Shown here: positions 9,087 to 18,600 of the stretch, piece after piece
Layout of the letters: each line of letters starts with the position of its first letter
Numbering within the stretch: the first letter of the stretch is position 1
Source: Eisenbergiella tayi
GTDB taxonomy: Bacteria; Bacillota; Clostridia; Lachnospirales; Lachnospiraceae
Reading direction: 5' to 3'
Assembly: GCF_001881565.1 (NCBI RefSeq)
Contig: NZ_MPDJ01000001.1
Location: 1,317,234 to 1,381,233, forward strand
Length of the DNA: 64,000 nt
The notes under the pieces: model-generated
Told to the model about the DNA's origin: nothing
Database searches by the model: none
The model's input: the letters and a program-made list of their open reading frames with translations, nothing else
Made by a program: the position numbers and the translations under genes

Positions 9087-10920
9087 ATCCTTCACCCCTT
9101 TCCAGCTTTTTCTTATAATAATGACTCTGAATTTCATACATGTAAGCATAGGAACCTTTGCGGGCCATCAGTTCTTCATGGCTTCCCATTTCTGTAACGG
9201 AACCGTTTTCCAGGAAAAATATCCTGTCACAAAACCTGGTACTGGCCAATCTGTGGGATATGTAAAGAGAGGTTCGTCCTTTGGTGAGTTCCCCATATTT
9301 ATGATATAATTCATTCTCCGCTATAGGATCCAGAGCGGCTGTCGGTTCATCCAGAATGATAACCGGCCCTTTTTTATACAATGCCCGCGCCAGCAGAAGT
9401 TTTTGCCATTCGCCTCCTGACAGCTCTTCCGCATCTTCATTCAGCGTTCGGTTAAGCATGGTATCCATTCCCTTTGGAAAGTCTTTTACCTTGTCCCACA
9501 ACCCTGCCTGCTCCAGACACTTTTGTACCTCATCCCTGTCAAAATCCGTTTCACTGGCCGAAACATTCTGTGCGATGGAAAATGGCAAAAAATTAATTTC
9601 CTGGAATACGACGGAGAAAAGCCTGTAATATTCATCACGGCTGCAGGCTGCCATATCCTTTCCATTAATCAGAATCCTCCCCGAGGTGGGATGATATAAA
9701 CCGCACAGCAGCTTTATACAGGTTGTCTTTCCCGCCCCGTTTAACCCTACTAAAGCCAGCTTTTCCCCCGGCTTTATAATAAAATTCAGGTCACACAGCG
9801 TATCCTTCTGCGCATCCGGATATCGGAAATAAACATGCTCAAAACAGATTTCAACAGGGCTCCCTTCCTCAGCTGTGATCGTCTGTTTTCCGTCATTCAC
9901 ATACGTATCCGGCATTTCTATAAATTCCCTGTAGTCACAGCATTCCATACTGAATCTGGACAGATTGCCGGTTTGATGCGCGATATCATTCAGCCATACG
10001 GAGAAACCGGCTACCGCTCCAAAATACATGGTAAAATCCCCTGCTGTTATCCGTCCTTCCAGCACCATTTTAATCAGAAGGAAATAGCAAATACCATCCC
10101 GCGCAAAGCTGAGAATTCCCTGTAGTGCATTAACTGCAAACCACCAAAATTCATTTTTACCGGTCAGCCTGCTTTTTTCAGATAAAAAGACTGAAAACAA
10201 TTCACCGAACCAATCCCCGATCCGGAAAAGCCGGAAATCCTTTCCCGCCGCAAAATCAGTGGGAGTGTAAAACAAATAATAAAGCTTCTGATTCAATGCC
10301 GTACTTTCATCACGAATTCGGTATTCCAGCCGTCTGACTGCCTGACCTGCCGCAAATATCAACGCAGCTATTATCAGCAGGAAAGGAATAATCAGAGGAT
10401 GCAGGGAGGCCACAATCCCCGCATATACCAGAAGCCCCAGAATATCTCCGCTGATTCCCACAAACGAAGAAATAACTGCCTCTCCCCCTGAATCACTGCC
10501 CCGCAGGAATTCCCTCGCCTTCTCTTTTTGCAGCTGCCCTTTGCTTTGCTCTATATTGGAATAATCTGTTGTAAAAATCTTTTCCGCCCAAATATAAAGA
10601 TAATTCATCCGATTTTTGAGGCCAATAGCAAATATCTGTCCACGTGTAATATATTTGTCCACCATGTGGCACACACAAAGGATAAAGGTAAAAACAGATA
10701 AGACCGCCGCCAGCCTGAACAGAGAACCGCCTTCTGTGACACAGTCCAGCACTGCCTTCGGCAGTAATATACCCATTAAGGGAATCACCACTACAAGGGG
10801 AATTCTGCACAATCCCGTCAACATACCCTTTTTATCCCATTTCCACCACTTGGGCAATACATAGGCCAAATTCTGCAGTACCGAATACTTCGGCTTCTTT
10901 TTTACTTTTCCATTTCCCAT
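9073..10920 (-). CDS. ABC exporter half-transporter (permease-ATPase fusion), first of a pair
   Basis: A 615-residue type-IV-fold ABC exporter with transmembrane region followed by an ATPase with Walker A GLNGAGKTTC, signature LSGGEWQKLLLARAL, Walker B VIILDEPTAALDP and SHRLASTRFCD. Start 10920 has AGGGTGGT upstream; the frame extends to 11004 but that part lies in the terminator-containing gap. It overlaps the next exporter gene by 14 bp, and the pair is probably one heterodimeric transporter. It follows the LytTR response regulator and GHKL kinase genes on the same strand, separated from them by a strong hairpin. Confidence 0.88.
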   Translation of the reverse strand: MGNGKVKKKPKYSVLQNLAYVLPKWWKWDKKGMLTGLCRIPLVVVIPLMGILLPKAVLDCVTEGGSLFRLAAVLSVFTFILCVCHMVDKYITRGQIFAIGLKNRMNYLYIWAEKIFTTDYSNIEQSKGQLQKEKAREFLRGSDSGGEAVISSFVGISGDILGLLVYAGIVASLHPLIIPFLLIIAALIFAAGQAVRRLEYRIRDESTALNQKLYYLFYTPTDFAAGKDFRLFRIGDWFGELFSVFLSEKSRLTGKNEFWWFAVNALQGILSFARDGICYFLLIKMVLEGRITAGDFTMYFGAVAGFSVWLNDIAHQTGNLSRFSMECCDYREFIEMPDTYVNDGKQTITAEEGSPVEICFEHVYFRYPDAQKDTLCDLNFIIKPGEKLALVGLNGAGKTTCIKLLCGLYHPTSGRILINGKDMAACSRDEYYRLFSVVFQEINFLPFSIAQNVSASETDFDRDEVQKCLEQAGLWDKVKDFPKGMDTMLNRTLNEDAEELSGGEWQKLLLARALYKKGPVIILDEPTAALDPIAENELYHKYGELTKGRTSLYISHRLASTRFCDRIFFLENGSVTEMGSHEELMARKGSYAYMYEIQSHYYKKKLERGEGYEKR

Positions 10921-10984
10921 ATCTACACCACCCTGCTGACTTATTCGTATTACTACCATCCAAGGATAACACCTGTCACCAGGC

Positions 10985-11027
10985 AAAAGAAAATTCGTGC
11001 ACAAAAGGTCATCTTTTATGCACGAAT
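10985..11027 (-). terminator. Terminator after the GHKL kinase gene
   Basis: On the minus strand ATTCGTGCA and TGCACGAAT pair, with an inner AAAAG/CTTTT extension, followed by TTTTCTTTT. It lies 33 bases past the kinase stop codon and 65 bases before the first exporter start, so the exporter pair is either read through or has its own promoter. Confidence 0.7.
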
Positions 11028-11059
11028 GGTTATCCCAGGCAATTGGAATTACCTGATAT

Positions 11060-11806
11060 TTATAAGGGAAGCATCACTTCCGCAGCAAACACCCCTTCTT
11101 CATTTTGCCGGTTTACATAACCTCCATTTTGTTCCGCTATGACATCAATCCGCATGAGCCCGAAGCCGAAACGGGCCATTTCATCCCGTCCGCTTTTCGA
11201 GGACAGAAAACGGCCGCCTGTTTTCTCGGGTCTTTTTCCCATAGAGTTGGTTACGGAAATATATAACTGCTGCTTCATAATTCCTATATATACTCTTATG
11301 AACCTTTTTTCGGGCTCCTCTATCCGAAGGCAGGCCTCAATGGCATTATCCAGAAGATTTCCCAACATGGCACACAGATTCACATCAGAAATCCGCATCC
11401 GGCCGGGTACTTTTGCCTTGGCATTCACCGCAATACCTTTCGCGCGGGCCAGGGAAAGCTTACTGTTAAGAATGGCATCAGCCATGACATTTCCTGTTTT
11501 CAGCACCTGATCCACTTCGGTGAGATCTGCATTCAAGCCTTCCAGGTATTCTTTAAGACGTTGGTTTTCACCATTTTCCATTAAAATAAGCATGGTTTGT
11601 ATATGATTGCGGAAATCATGCCGCCAGCCTCTCATCTGTCGGTACATGTTCTCCACTTCGTCCACCTGCCTGCTTATCAGATCATTTTGAAAGCCTTCGA
11701 TTCTCCGATCCACCAGCCGGGTCAGATACCAACGGATAAGAAAAGAAAGGCCCACTGCCGCCAGTAAAAAAGCGGTTATATAGACGACTGCCAACCAGAT
11801 ACTCAT
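11060..11806 (-). CDS. GHKL-type sensor histidine kinase (AgrC/LytS-like), short form
   Basis: The 248-residue protein has a single N-terminal membrane segment (about residues 5-28), a coiled dimerisation region with the phospho-acceptor motif WRHDFRNHIQTM, and a GHKL ATPase domain with an N-box LLGNLLDNAIEACLRI and a late FGFGLMRI glycine box. One short helix instead of the usual multi-pass sensor suggests it either senses at the membrane through a partner or responds to the neighbouring transporter. It starts five bases after the stop of the LytTR response regulator, its evident partner. Confidence 0.88.
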   Translation of the reverse strand: MSIWLAVVYITAFLLAAVGLSFLIRWYLTRLVDRRIEGFQNDLISRQVDEVENMYRQMRGWRHDFRNHIQTMLILMENGENQRLKEYLEGLNADLTEVDQVLKTGNVMADAILNSKLSLARAKGIAVNAKAKVPGRMRISDVNLCAMLGNLLDNAIEACLRIEEPEKRFIRVYIGIMKQQLYISVTNSMGKRPEKTGGRFLSSKSGRDEMARFGFGLMRIDVIAEQNGGYVNRQNEEGVFAAEVMLPL

Positions 11807-11811
11807 AATCC

Positions 11812-12558
11812 TTAAGTCCTTTCCCCTGTTCCGTATTCTCCGCTTTCTTCTCTCCTGTAATATGCTACAAAAGCCCTGTTTACCTCCTGAAAAAGCCTTC
11901 TGCTGACAGGAACCGAAGTCCCGTCATCCAGCAGAAGCTCCTTCTTTTTTATTCTCGCGGCATAAGCCAGTCCCACGATATAGGAGCGATGGCACCTGAT
12001 AAAATTTTTTCCCTCCAATTGCTCCTCCAGTGTATTAATTCCGCACCGAACCTCCAAAATTTCTTCCTTCATATGAATCTGAACCGTATGGGCAAAGGCT
12101 TCCATATACATAATCTCTTTTTGAGCCGCCCGTACTTTTTCGCCCTGCACTGTCGTTAAAAGAAGATAACTTTCTTCCTCTTCCTTCTTCGCCGCCTTGT
12201 CCAGACATTGAAAAAACTTATCCCTGCGTATGGGTTTTATCAGATAATGGAGGGCTGATACATCGTATCCTTCTTCTATGTAATCGGGCAGGGCGGTTAT
12301 AAAAAGGATCTGCAGCTTCTCATCCTCTCCCCGCAGATATTTTGCCAGGGACACGCCGTCTTCCCCCTCCATCTGAATATCCAGCAGGATCAGCCACCAG
12401 TCCTTTTCCTCCTCCCATACAAAGCGGAAGGCCTCCGCACTGGGAAAAATCCTTGTCTCTATTTTTATATCGGAAGAAACAGCCCATTCCTTTATGTAAC
12501 GTTCCAGCATTCCGGCCTGTTCCGGTTCATCATCGCATATTGCGGCTTTCAGCGGCAT
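11812..12558 (-). CDS. LytTR-family response regulator
   Basis: The 248-residue protein has a receiver domain beginning KAAICDDEPEQ, with the phospho-acceptor Asp in LILLDIQMEGEDG, and a C-terminal LytTR DNA-binding domain (MYMEAFAHTVQIHM...FIRCHRSYIVG...LLLDDGTSVPVSRR). It is first in a minus-strand group with a GHKL kinase and an ABC exporter pair. A well-formed promoter lies directly upstream. The arrangement resembles peptide-responsive regulatory systems that control an exporter. Confidence 0.92.
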   Translation of the reverse strand: MPLKAAICDDEPEQAGMLERYIKEWAVSSDIKIETRIFPSAEAFRFVWEEEKDWWLILLDIQMEGEDGVSLAKYLRGEDEKLQILFITALPDYIEEGYDVSALHYLIKPIRRDKFFQCLDKAAKKEEEESYLLLTTVQGEKVRAAQKEIMYMEAFAHTVQIHMKEEILEVRCGINTLEEQLEGKNFIRCHRSYIVGLAYAARIKKKELLLDDGTSVPVSRRLFQEVNRAFVAYYRREESGEYGTGERT

Positions 12559-12605
12559 TTGTTTACTCCTGTTTTTATGGGAATATCAACGTTTTCTTTT
12601 TTTAC

Positions 12606-12634
12606 ATTCTAGGACAGACAAATATGGATGTCAA
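12606..12634 (-). promoter_or_regulatory. Sigma-A promoter of the LytTR/GHKL genes
   Basis: On the minus strand TTGACA (12634-12629) and TAGAAT (12611-12606) are separated by 17 bases. The predicted leader to the ATG at 12558 is about 40 bases. Confidence 0.7.
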
Positions 12635-12708
12635 TGCGTATACTTAACCTGTGCGCAGGAAAGATTTTTACAGAAGAACAAAAGGGCCGGCCGATGACAT
12701 AATAAATA

Positions 12709-12738
12709 TTGCAGAAACGTTTCCTGTGTGCATATAAT
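12709..12738 (+). promoter_or_regulatory. Sigma-A promoter of the CPBP protease gene
   Basis: TTGCAG (12709-12714) and a perfect TATAAT (12733-12738) with 18-base spacing lie 40 bases upstream of the ATG at 12778. Confidence 0.55.
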
Positions 12739-12777
12739 AGGGAAAAGACAGACTGGAAATTAGGAGAACAATTACAT

Positions 12778-13629
12778 ATGAGCAAAGGAAAAAGAATCGG
12801 TTATGGAGTGCTTTCTTTACTGCCGCTGTTATTTATGCTGCTGATACAGGTTCTGGGGGGCCAGATAATTTATGCCGCTGTAACGGTCTATATGTCCATG
12901 CAGCCGGGAATGGATCCCGCTATGCTGAATGATATTGTTTATACTTATGTTATGGAGCATTATACAGGCGTTCTTGTATTGATTCAGGGTGTTACCCTTC
13001 TTGTTTTCGGGTGCTGGTATTATCTTGGCTTTACACGGAAAAAAGAAAGGGGCACTGTTAAAAAACTGCTTCATATACATAACCTGGCCGGTATTTTTTT
13101 GCTGTCTGTGGGTATTTATTTCTTCGTTACCCTCCTTTTGGGCGCGGCCGATCATCTGGTGCCTGATATCATGGACGAATACAATATGCTGATGGAGGAA
13201 AGCGGAATCGTAGGGCTTACATTGCTTTCATCCATCGTTACTCTGGTAATGGCACCGCTGGGTGAAGAGCTTATTTTCAGAGGGCTTACCCTCCAATATT
13301 TAAGAAAGACCGGACTCGGTTTCCATGCAGCAAATATCATTCAGGCCATTCTGTTCGGCATAGCTCATATGAACTGGATACAGGGAATTTATGCCTTCCT
13401 TCTCGGACTCATACTCGGCTGGCTCTGCAAACGCTTTAAAACTCTTGCGGCTCCCATGCTGCTGCACATGTTTTTCAATTTTTCAGGAACCTATATCGCC
13501 GCTCTGATTGATCCTTTGCCGGAAAACATTTGGCTCTTCCTCTTCCTCTTTGCGGCTTTTTCAATTTTTACATTCCTGGGGATAAAAGTATTGGAAAAAG
13601 CTCCTTTGTATCAGGAAAATACAATATAA
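12778..13629 (+). CDS. CPBP family intramembrane glutamic endopeptidase
   Basis: The 283-residue multi-pass protein shows all CPBP (Abi/CAAX-like) motifs: EExxxR in LGEELIFRG (E163, E164, R168), FxxxH in FGIAHMN (H197) and HxxxN in HMFFNF (H230, N234). These form the active site of glutamate-type intramembrane proteases of the Rce1/MroQ type. The start at 12778 follows TAGGAGA; upstream codons overlap the predicted promoter. It is transcribed divergently from the LytTR/GHKL/exporter group. In Gram-positives such proteases can mature or degrade peptides, so a link with the exporter system is possible but not shown. Confidence 0.9.
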   Translation: MSKGKRIGYGVLSLLPLLFMLLIQVLGGQIIYAAVTVYMSMQPGMDPAMLNDIVYTYVMEHYTGVLVLIQGVTLLVFGCWYYLGFTRKKERGTVKKLLHIHNLAGIFLLSVGIYFFVTLLLGAADHLVPDIMDEYNMLMEESGIVGLTLLSSIVTLVMAPLGEELIFRGLTLQYLRKTGLGFHAANIIQAILFGIAHMNWIQGIYAFLLGLILGWLCKRFKTLAAPMLLHMFFNFSGTYIAALIDPLPENIWLFLFLFAAFSIFTFLGIKVLEKAPLYQENTI

Positions 13630-13637
13630 AAAAAGAA

Positions 13638-13682
13638 AGCAGGGAAGAAATCCAGTAATCCGGTTTCTTCCCTGCTGTTTTT
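13638..13682. terminator. Bidirectional terminator between CPBP gene and hflX
   Basis: AGCAGGGAAGAAA and TTTCTTCCCTGCT form a 13-bp stem between convergent genes. A T run follows on the plus strand, and the A run before it (13628-13634) gives a T run on the minus strand. Confidence 0.85.
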
Positions 13683-13730
13683 ATGGAGGAGCGCTAATCA
13701 GACTCCCTTTTTGGCAGATAAAATTATTTT

Positions 13731-15029
13731 TCAGTCTTCCGGGAATAAATATTCCCTGTATTTGGAGTAATCACTTTCCCTGCAGTCCACAAAGAGTTTT
13801 ACCCCTTCCGCCAGATATTCCTGGCTGCTGACTGTCGCATTGCTGTTTAAATAGCTGACAATTTCTCCTTTTTCGTAAGGGATAAGAAATATGCCTTCCC
13901 TGTTTCCGGAGAAAACCCTTTTTTTAATCATCTGCAAAAGCTCCTGCAGGCCTATGCCGTCACGGGCGGACATAAAAATCTTATTTCCGTCAATCCTGGG
14001 TAGTTCTTCCTTTGCCATAATGAGATCCGCTTTATTCATCACATATATGCAGGGAATCTTTTCGGCTCCCAGCTCCCGCAGGGTTTCTTCTGTTACCTGA
14101 ATGTGTTCCCGGTAGTGTTCATCCGATGCGTCTACAATCTGTAAAAGCAAATCCGCATAACGGACCTCATCCAGCGTAGAACGAAAAGCCTTAACCAGCC
14201 CATGAGGCAGCTTGCTTATAAATCCAACCGTATCAGACAGCAGAAAATCCTTTCTGTCATTCTGGTTGATTTTTCGAACAGTAGTGTCCAGTGTAGCAAA
14301 AAGCATATCTCTTGCCACCACCATTTTCTCCTCTTTTCCCACATAGGTTTCCACCATCTTGTTCATAAGAGTGGATTTCCCTGCGTTGGTATAGCCCACA
14401 AGGGCCACCTGGGGAAGGGAAGAATCATTCCGACGCTTACGCTGGGTATTCCTGTCATGTTCAATGGCTTCCAGCTCTCTGCGCAGTTCACTTATTCTCT
14501 TTTCAATTTTACGTCTGTCAAGCTCTATCTGCTTTTCACCGGTACCCTTATTACTCATGCTTCCGCTGGCTCCGGCCTGCCGTCCAAGGGCTTCCCTCAT
14601 GCCTACAAGACGAGGCAGCATGTATTGGAGATTGGCTGACTCTACCTGCAGCCTTGCCTCCCGGGTTTTGGCTCTCCGGGAAAAAATCTCCAGAATCAGA
14701 TTGGTCCGATCCATTATGGGGACTCCCACTTCCTTCTGCAGATTTTTCAGCTGGGAAGGGGATAAGGTTTCATCAAAAATCACATAGTCCAAATCCATCT
14801 GTTCCACGGTTTCCTGAACTTCCTTAACCTTACCGCTTCCTATATAATAAGCGGGATTAAGGGATGAAAGGTTCTGTTCTATTTTGGCCGTAACTTCCAT
14901 TTCGCAGGCCTCTGCCAGGCTTTCCAGCTCTTCCATGGAGGTTTCAAAATCAGGATTATCATCCACGTTAACCCCTACCAGAAGAACCCGGGATATATTT
15001 TCCTGCTGTGTATTGTTATTTTCGTTCAT
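13731..15029 (-). CDS. hflX: GTPase HflX
   Basis: The 432-residue protein has the HflX N-terminal domain (SPAYYIGSGKVKEV, ILEIFSRRAKTREARLQVESANLQYMLPRL) and a G domain with G1 GYTNAGKST, DTTVRK, G3 DTVGFISKLP and G4 NKADL. HflX binds the 50S subunit and rescues or splits stalled ribosomes. The C-terminal part (LFVDCRESDYSKYREYLFPED) is short, as in many Firmicutes. It is a single-gene unit on the minus strand, closed by the shared terminator at 13638-13682. Confidence 0.95.
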   Translation of the reverse strand: MNENNNTQQENISRVLLVGVNVDDNPDFETSMEELESLAEACEMEVTAKIEQNLSSLNPAYYIGSGKVKEVQETVEQMDLDYVIFDETLSPSQLKNLQKEVGVPIMDRTNLILEIFSRRAKTREARLQVESANLQYMLPRLVGMREALGRQAGASGSMSNKGTGEKQIELDRRKIEKRISELRRELEAIEHDRNTQRKRRNDSSLPQVALVGYTNAGKSTLMNKMVETYVGKEEKMVVARDMLFATLDTTVRKINQNDRKDFLLSDTVGFISKLPHGLVKAFRSTLDEVRYADLLLQIVDASDEHYREHIQVTEETLRELGAEKIPCIYVMNKADLIMAKEELPRIDGNKIFMSARDGIGLQELLQMIKKRVFSGNREGIFLIPYEKGEIVSYLNSNATVSSQEYLAEGVKLFVDCRESDYSKYREYLFPED

Positions 15030-15533
15030 TCATTTCCTCTTTTCTACGCTGCTTTTCCATGTAGTATTATACTTATTTTGTTCTGTTATTACAGGTATCC
15101 GTTTGTGACAGCAGCGCAGACACAAACTTATTTACAGAAAGTTTCTTTTTCGTATCCATTCCTTAATCTGATAAAACAAATATTTTTATGCGTAAACATT
15201 TCATTTCCTCCATTTTCTCATTTTCAGGTACAAAAAAAGAGACTGCTTCCTGCATAATCCGGCTTGAATTAATCCCCGGAAAATGCCAAAGAAACAAATA
15301 CTATTCCCATCATATGCAGACGTATACAAAAAACCTGACGCTGCTGCCGACTATAACCGGATACCGCGTAAGGCTGCCATACCGCATATTTTTCCTTTGG
15401 AATAGTTATCTGAATCTTATTCTAATAATCAATCTCTCTGACCTCTGATTTCTATTAATTTTTATAAAGCACCTGAAAATGTTATTACAAATTCATCATA
15501 GTGGGGATCAGTATGTTTTGTCAAGGATATTCT
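15030..15533. other. Gene-poor gap upstream of hflX
   Basis: About 500 bases between the hflX start and the terminator of the large surface-protein gene. A TATAAT at about 15075-15070 on the minus strand could be the -10 of an hflX promoter but has no good -35. A plus-strand frame at 15188-15448 has no ribosome site worth noting and no recognisable product. Otherwise I see nothing in it. Confidence 0.4.
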
Positions 15534-15578
15534 GAAGAAAACATGGGGAGCCATTATAACTGCAATGGCTCCCCATGT
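15534..15578 (-). terminator. Terminator of the surface-protein gene
   Basis: ACATGGGGAGCCATT (15541-15555) and AATGGCTCCCCATGT (15564-15578) form a perfect 15-bp stem. On the minus strand it is followed by TTTTCTTC. It lies 29 bases after the stop codon of the large repeat protein. Confidence 0.8.
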
Positions 15579-15606
15579 CTTTATTCGTAAAAATTATAGT
15601 TCTGAT

Positions 15607-18600
15607 TTACTGCTCTTCTTTTTTACGTTTCTTTGCAGTAATCCCCAATGTAAGGATTGCTCCTACAATAATCAGTGACCAGGCGGCGATTGGAGCTGTG
15701 TCTCCGGTTCCGGGACCTTTGGCCTCACCCAGAACTCCAACCTCAGGCGCTGCTGCTTCACCCAGAACTCCTACTTCAGGCTGTACGGGTGCAAATGCTT
15801 CTCCCAGTACGGCGGTTGCTTCTGTAGGTGCCGTTACTGTGGGTGTTGTTCCTGTCGGTTCATCCGGTGTCGGGGTGGGAGCAGGAGGGGTAACAACATC
15901 CTCTTCAAAATGTGCAGTGTATGTTGCTGCTGCATATAACTCGTTTACTCGTTGAGGTACATATGTCTCATCTGTGCTTACTACTGTGCCATCTTCATTG
16001 GTCCAGTTAACGAAATGATAACCTGGGGCTGCAGTGGCTGTGGAACCTGTGGCTGTACCATTGACTGCCAGTATTGTTTCACTGTCATTGTTTACGTTTC
16101 CATTTGCATCGGCGATGTATTTGATGGTGACTTCATTTTCCAGATAGTTTACTTTAATAACATCTCCATCAGATACTGTCATTCCCTCTTTGATGTCTGC
16201 AGGATTATAATTGTCAAATGTATATCCCGTGTAATTATTCTGTGCAAGGGAATCTGCTGTTACTGTCAGTTCCTTAGCTCCATTTACCCATACCTTATCG
16301 GTTACCTCTACATCATCGTCTAACTGATGCACTCCGGCTACCCAGTGCTGTACCGTGTACTTCACTTCTACCTTGGCATCTTCATCCTTTTCGTAATTCA
16401 CCCGGATGATTTGTTCGTCTGCTACTATACTGCCTGCTTTGATGTCTGCAGGAGCATAGCTGCTGAATTTGTATCCCGGATAGGTATTCTGTGCAAGGGA
16501 GTCTGCTGTTACTGTCAGTTCCTTAGCTCCATTTACCCATACCTTATCGGTTACCTCTACATCATCGTCTGACTGATGCACTCCGGCTACCCAATGCTGT
16601 ACTGTGTATTTCACTTCTGTTTTGGCATCTTCATCCTTTTCGTAATTCACCCGGATGATTTGTTTGTCCGCTACTACACTGCCTGCTTTGATGTCTGCAG
16701 GAGCATAGCTGCTGAATTTGTATCCTGTATAAGTATTCTTTGCAAGGGAATCTGCTGTTACTGTCAGTTCCTTAGCTCCATTCACCCATACCTTATCGGT
16801 TACCTCTACATCATCGTCTAACTGATGCACTCCGGCTACCCAATGCTGTACCGTGTACTTCACTTCTGTTTTGGCATCTTCATCCTTTTCATAATTCACC
16901 CGGATGATTTGATTGTCTGCTACTACACTGCCTGCTTTGATGTCCGCTGGATCATAGCTGCTGAATTTGTATCCCGGATAGGTATTCTGTGCAAGGGAAT
17001 CTGCTGTTACTGTCAGTTCCTTAGCTCCATTCACCCATACCTTATCGGTTACCTCTACATCATCGTCTGACTGATGCACTCCGGCTACCCAATGCTGTAC
17101 CGTGTACTTCACTTCTACTTTGGCATCCTCATCCTTTTCGTAATTCACCCGGATGATTTGTTTGTCTGCTACTACACTGCCTGCTTTGATGTCCGCAGGA
17201 GCATAGCTGCTGAATTTGTAGCCCGGATAGGTATTCTTTGCAAGGGAATCTGCTGTTACTTTCAATTCCTTAGCTCCATTTACCCATACCTTATCGGTTA
17301 CCTCTACATCATCGTCTGACTGATGCACTCCGGCTACCCAATGCTGTACCGTGTACTTCACTTCTGTTTTGGCATCTTCATCCTTTTCATAATTCACCCG
17401 GATGATTTGTTTGTCTGCTACTATACTGCCTGCTTTGATGTCTGCTGGAGCATAGCTGCTGAATTTGTATCCTGTATAAGTATTCTTTGCAAGGGAGTCT
17501 GCTGTTACTGTCAGTTCCTTAGCTCCATTTACCCATACCTTATCGGTTACCTCTACATCATCGTCTGACTGATGCACTCCGGCTACCCAATGCTGTACCG
17601 TGTACTTCACTTCTACCTTGGCATCTTCATCCTTTTCGTAATTCACCCGGATGATTTGTTTGTCTGGTACTATACTGCCTGCTTTGATGTCTGCTGGAGC
17701 ATAGCTGCTGAATTTGTATCCCGGATAGGTATTCTTTGCAAGGGAATCTGCTGTTACTGTCAGTTCCTTAGCTCCATTTACCCATACCTTATCGGTTACT
17801 TCTACATCATCGTCTGACTGATGAACTCCGGCTACCCAGTGCTGTACCGTGTACTTCACTTCTACCTTGGCATCTTCATCCTTTTCATAATTCACTCGGA
17901 TGATTTGTTTGTCTGGTACTATACTACCTGCTTTGATGTCTGCAGGAGCATAGCTGCTGAATTTGTATCCTGTATAAGTATTCTTTGCAAGGGAATCTGC
18001 TGTTACTGTCAATTCCTTAGCATCATTTACCCATACCTTATCGGTTACCTCTACATCATCGTCTGACTGATGTACTCCGGCTACCCAATGCTGTACCGTG
18101 TACTTCACTTCTACCTTGGCATCTTCATCCTTTTCGTAATTCACCCGGATGATTTGTTTGTCTGCTACTATACTGCCTGCTTTGATGTCTGCTGGAGCAT
18201 AGCTGCTGAATTTGTAGCCCGGATAGGTATTCTTTGCAAGGGAATCTGCTGTTACTGTCAGTTCCTTAGCTACATTCACCCATACCTTATCGGTTACCTC
18301 TACATCATCGTCTGACTGATGTACTCCGGCTACCCAGTGCTGTACCGTGTACTTCACTTCTACTTTGGCATCCTCATCCTTTTCATAATTCACCCGGATG
18401 ATTTGATTGTCTGCTACTATACTGCCTGCTTTGATGTCTGCTGGAGCATAGCTGCTGAATTTGTAGCCCGGATAGGTATTCTTTGCAAGGGAGTCTGCTG
18501 TTACCTTCAGTTCCTTAGCACCATTTACCCATACATTATCAGTTACCACTACATCATCGTCTGATTGGTGCACTCCGGCTACCCAGTGCTGTACTGTATA

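Noticed and set aside
15188..15448. Plus-strand ORF of 86 codons in the hflX upstream gap
   Set aside because: No recognisable domain, no clear ribosome site and atypical composition; treated as chance.
16327..18564. A ladder of 81-codon plus-strand ORFs, one per 249-bp unit
   Set aside because: They are antisense frames of the ten repeats in the surface-protein gene; their regular size is the repeat period and they have no ribosome sites.
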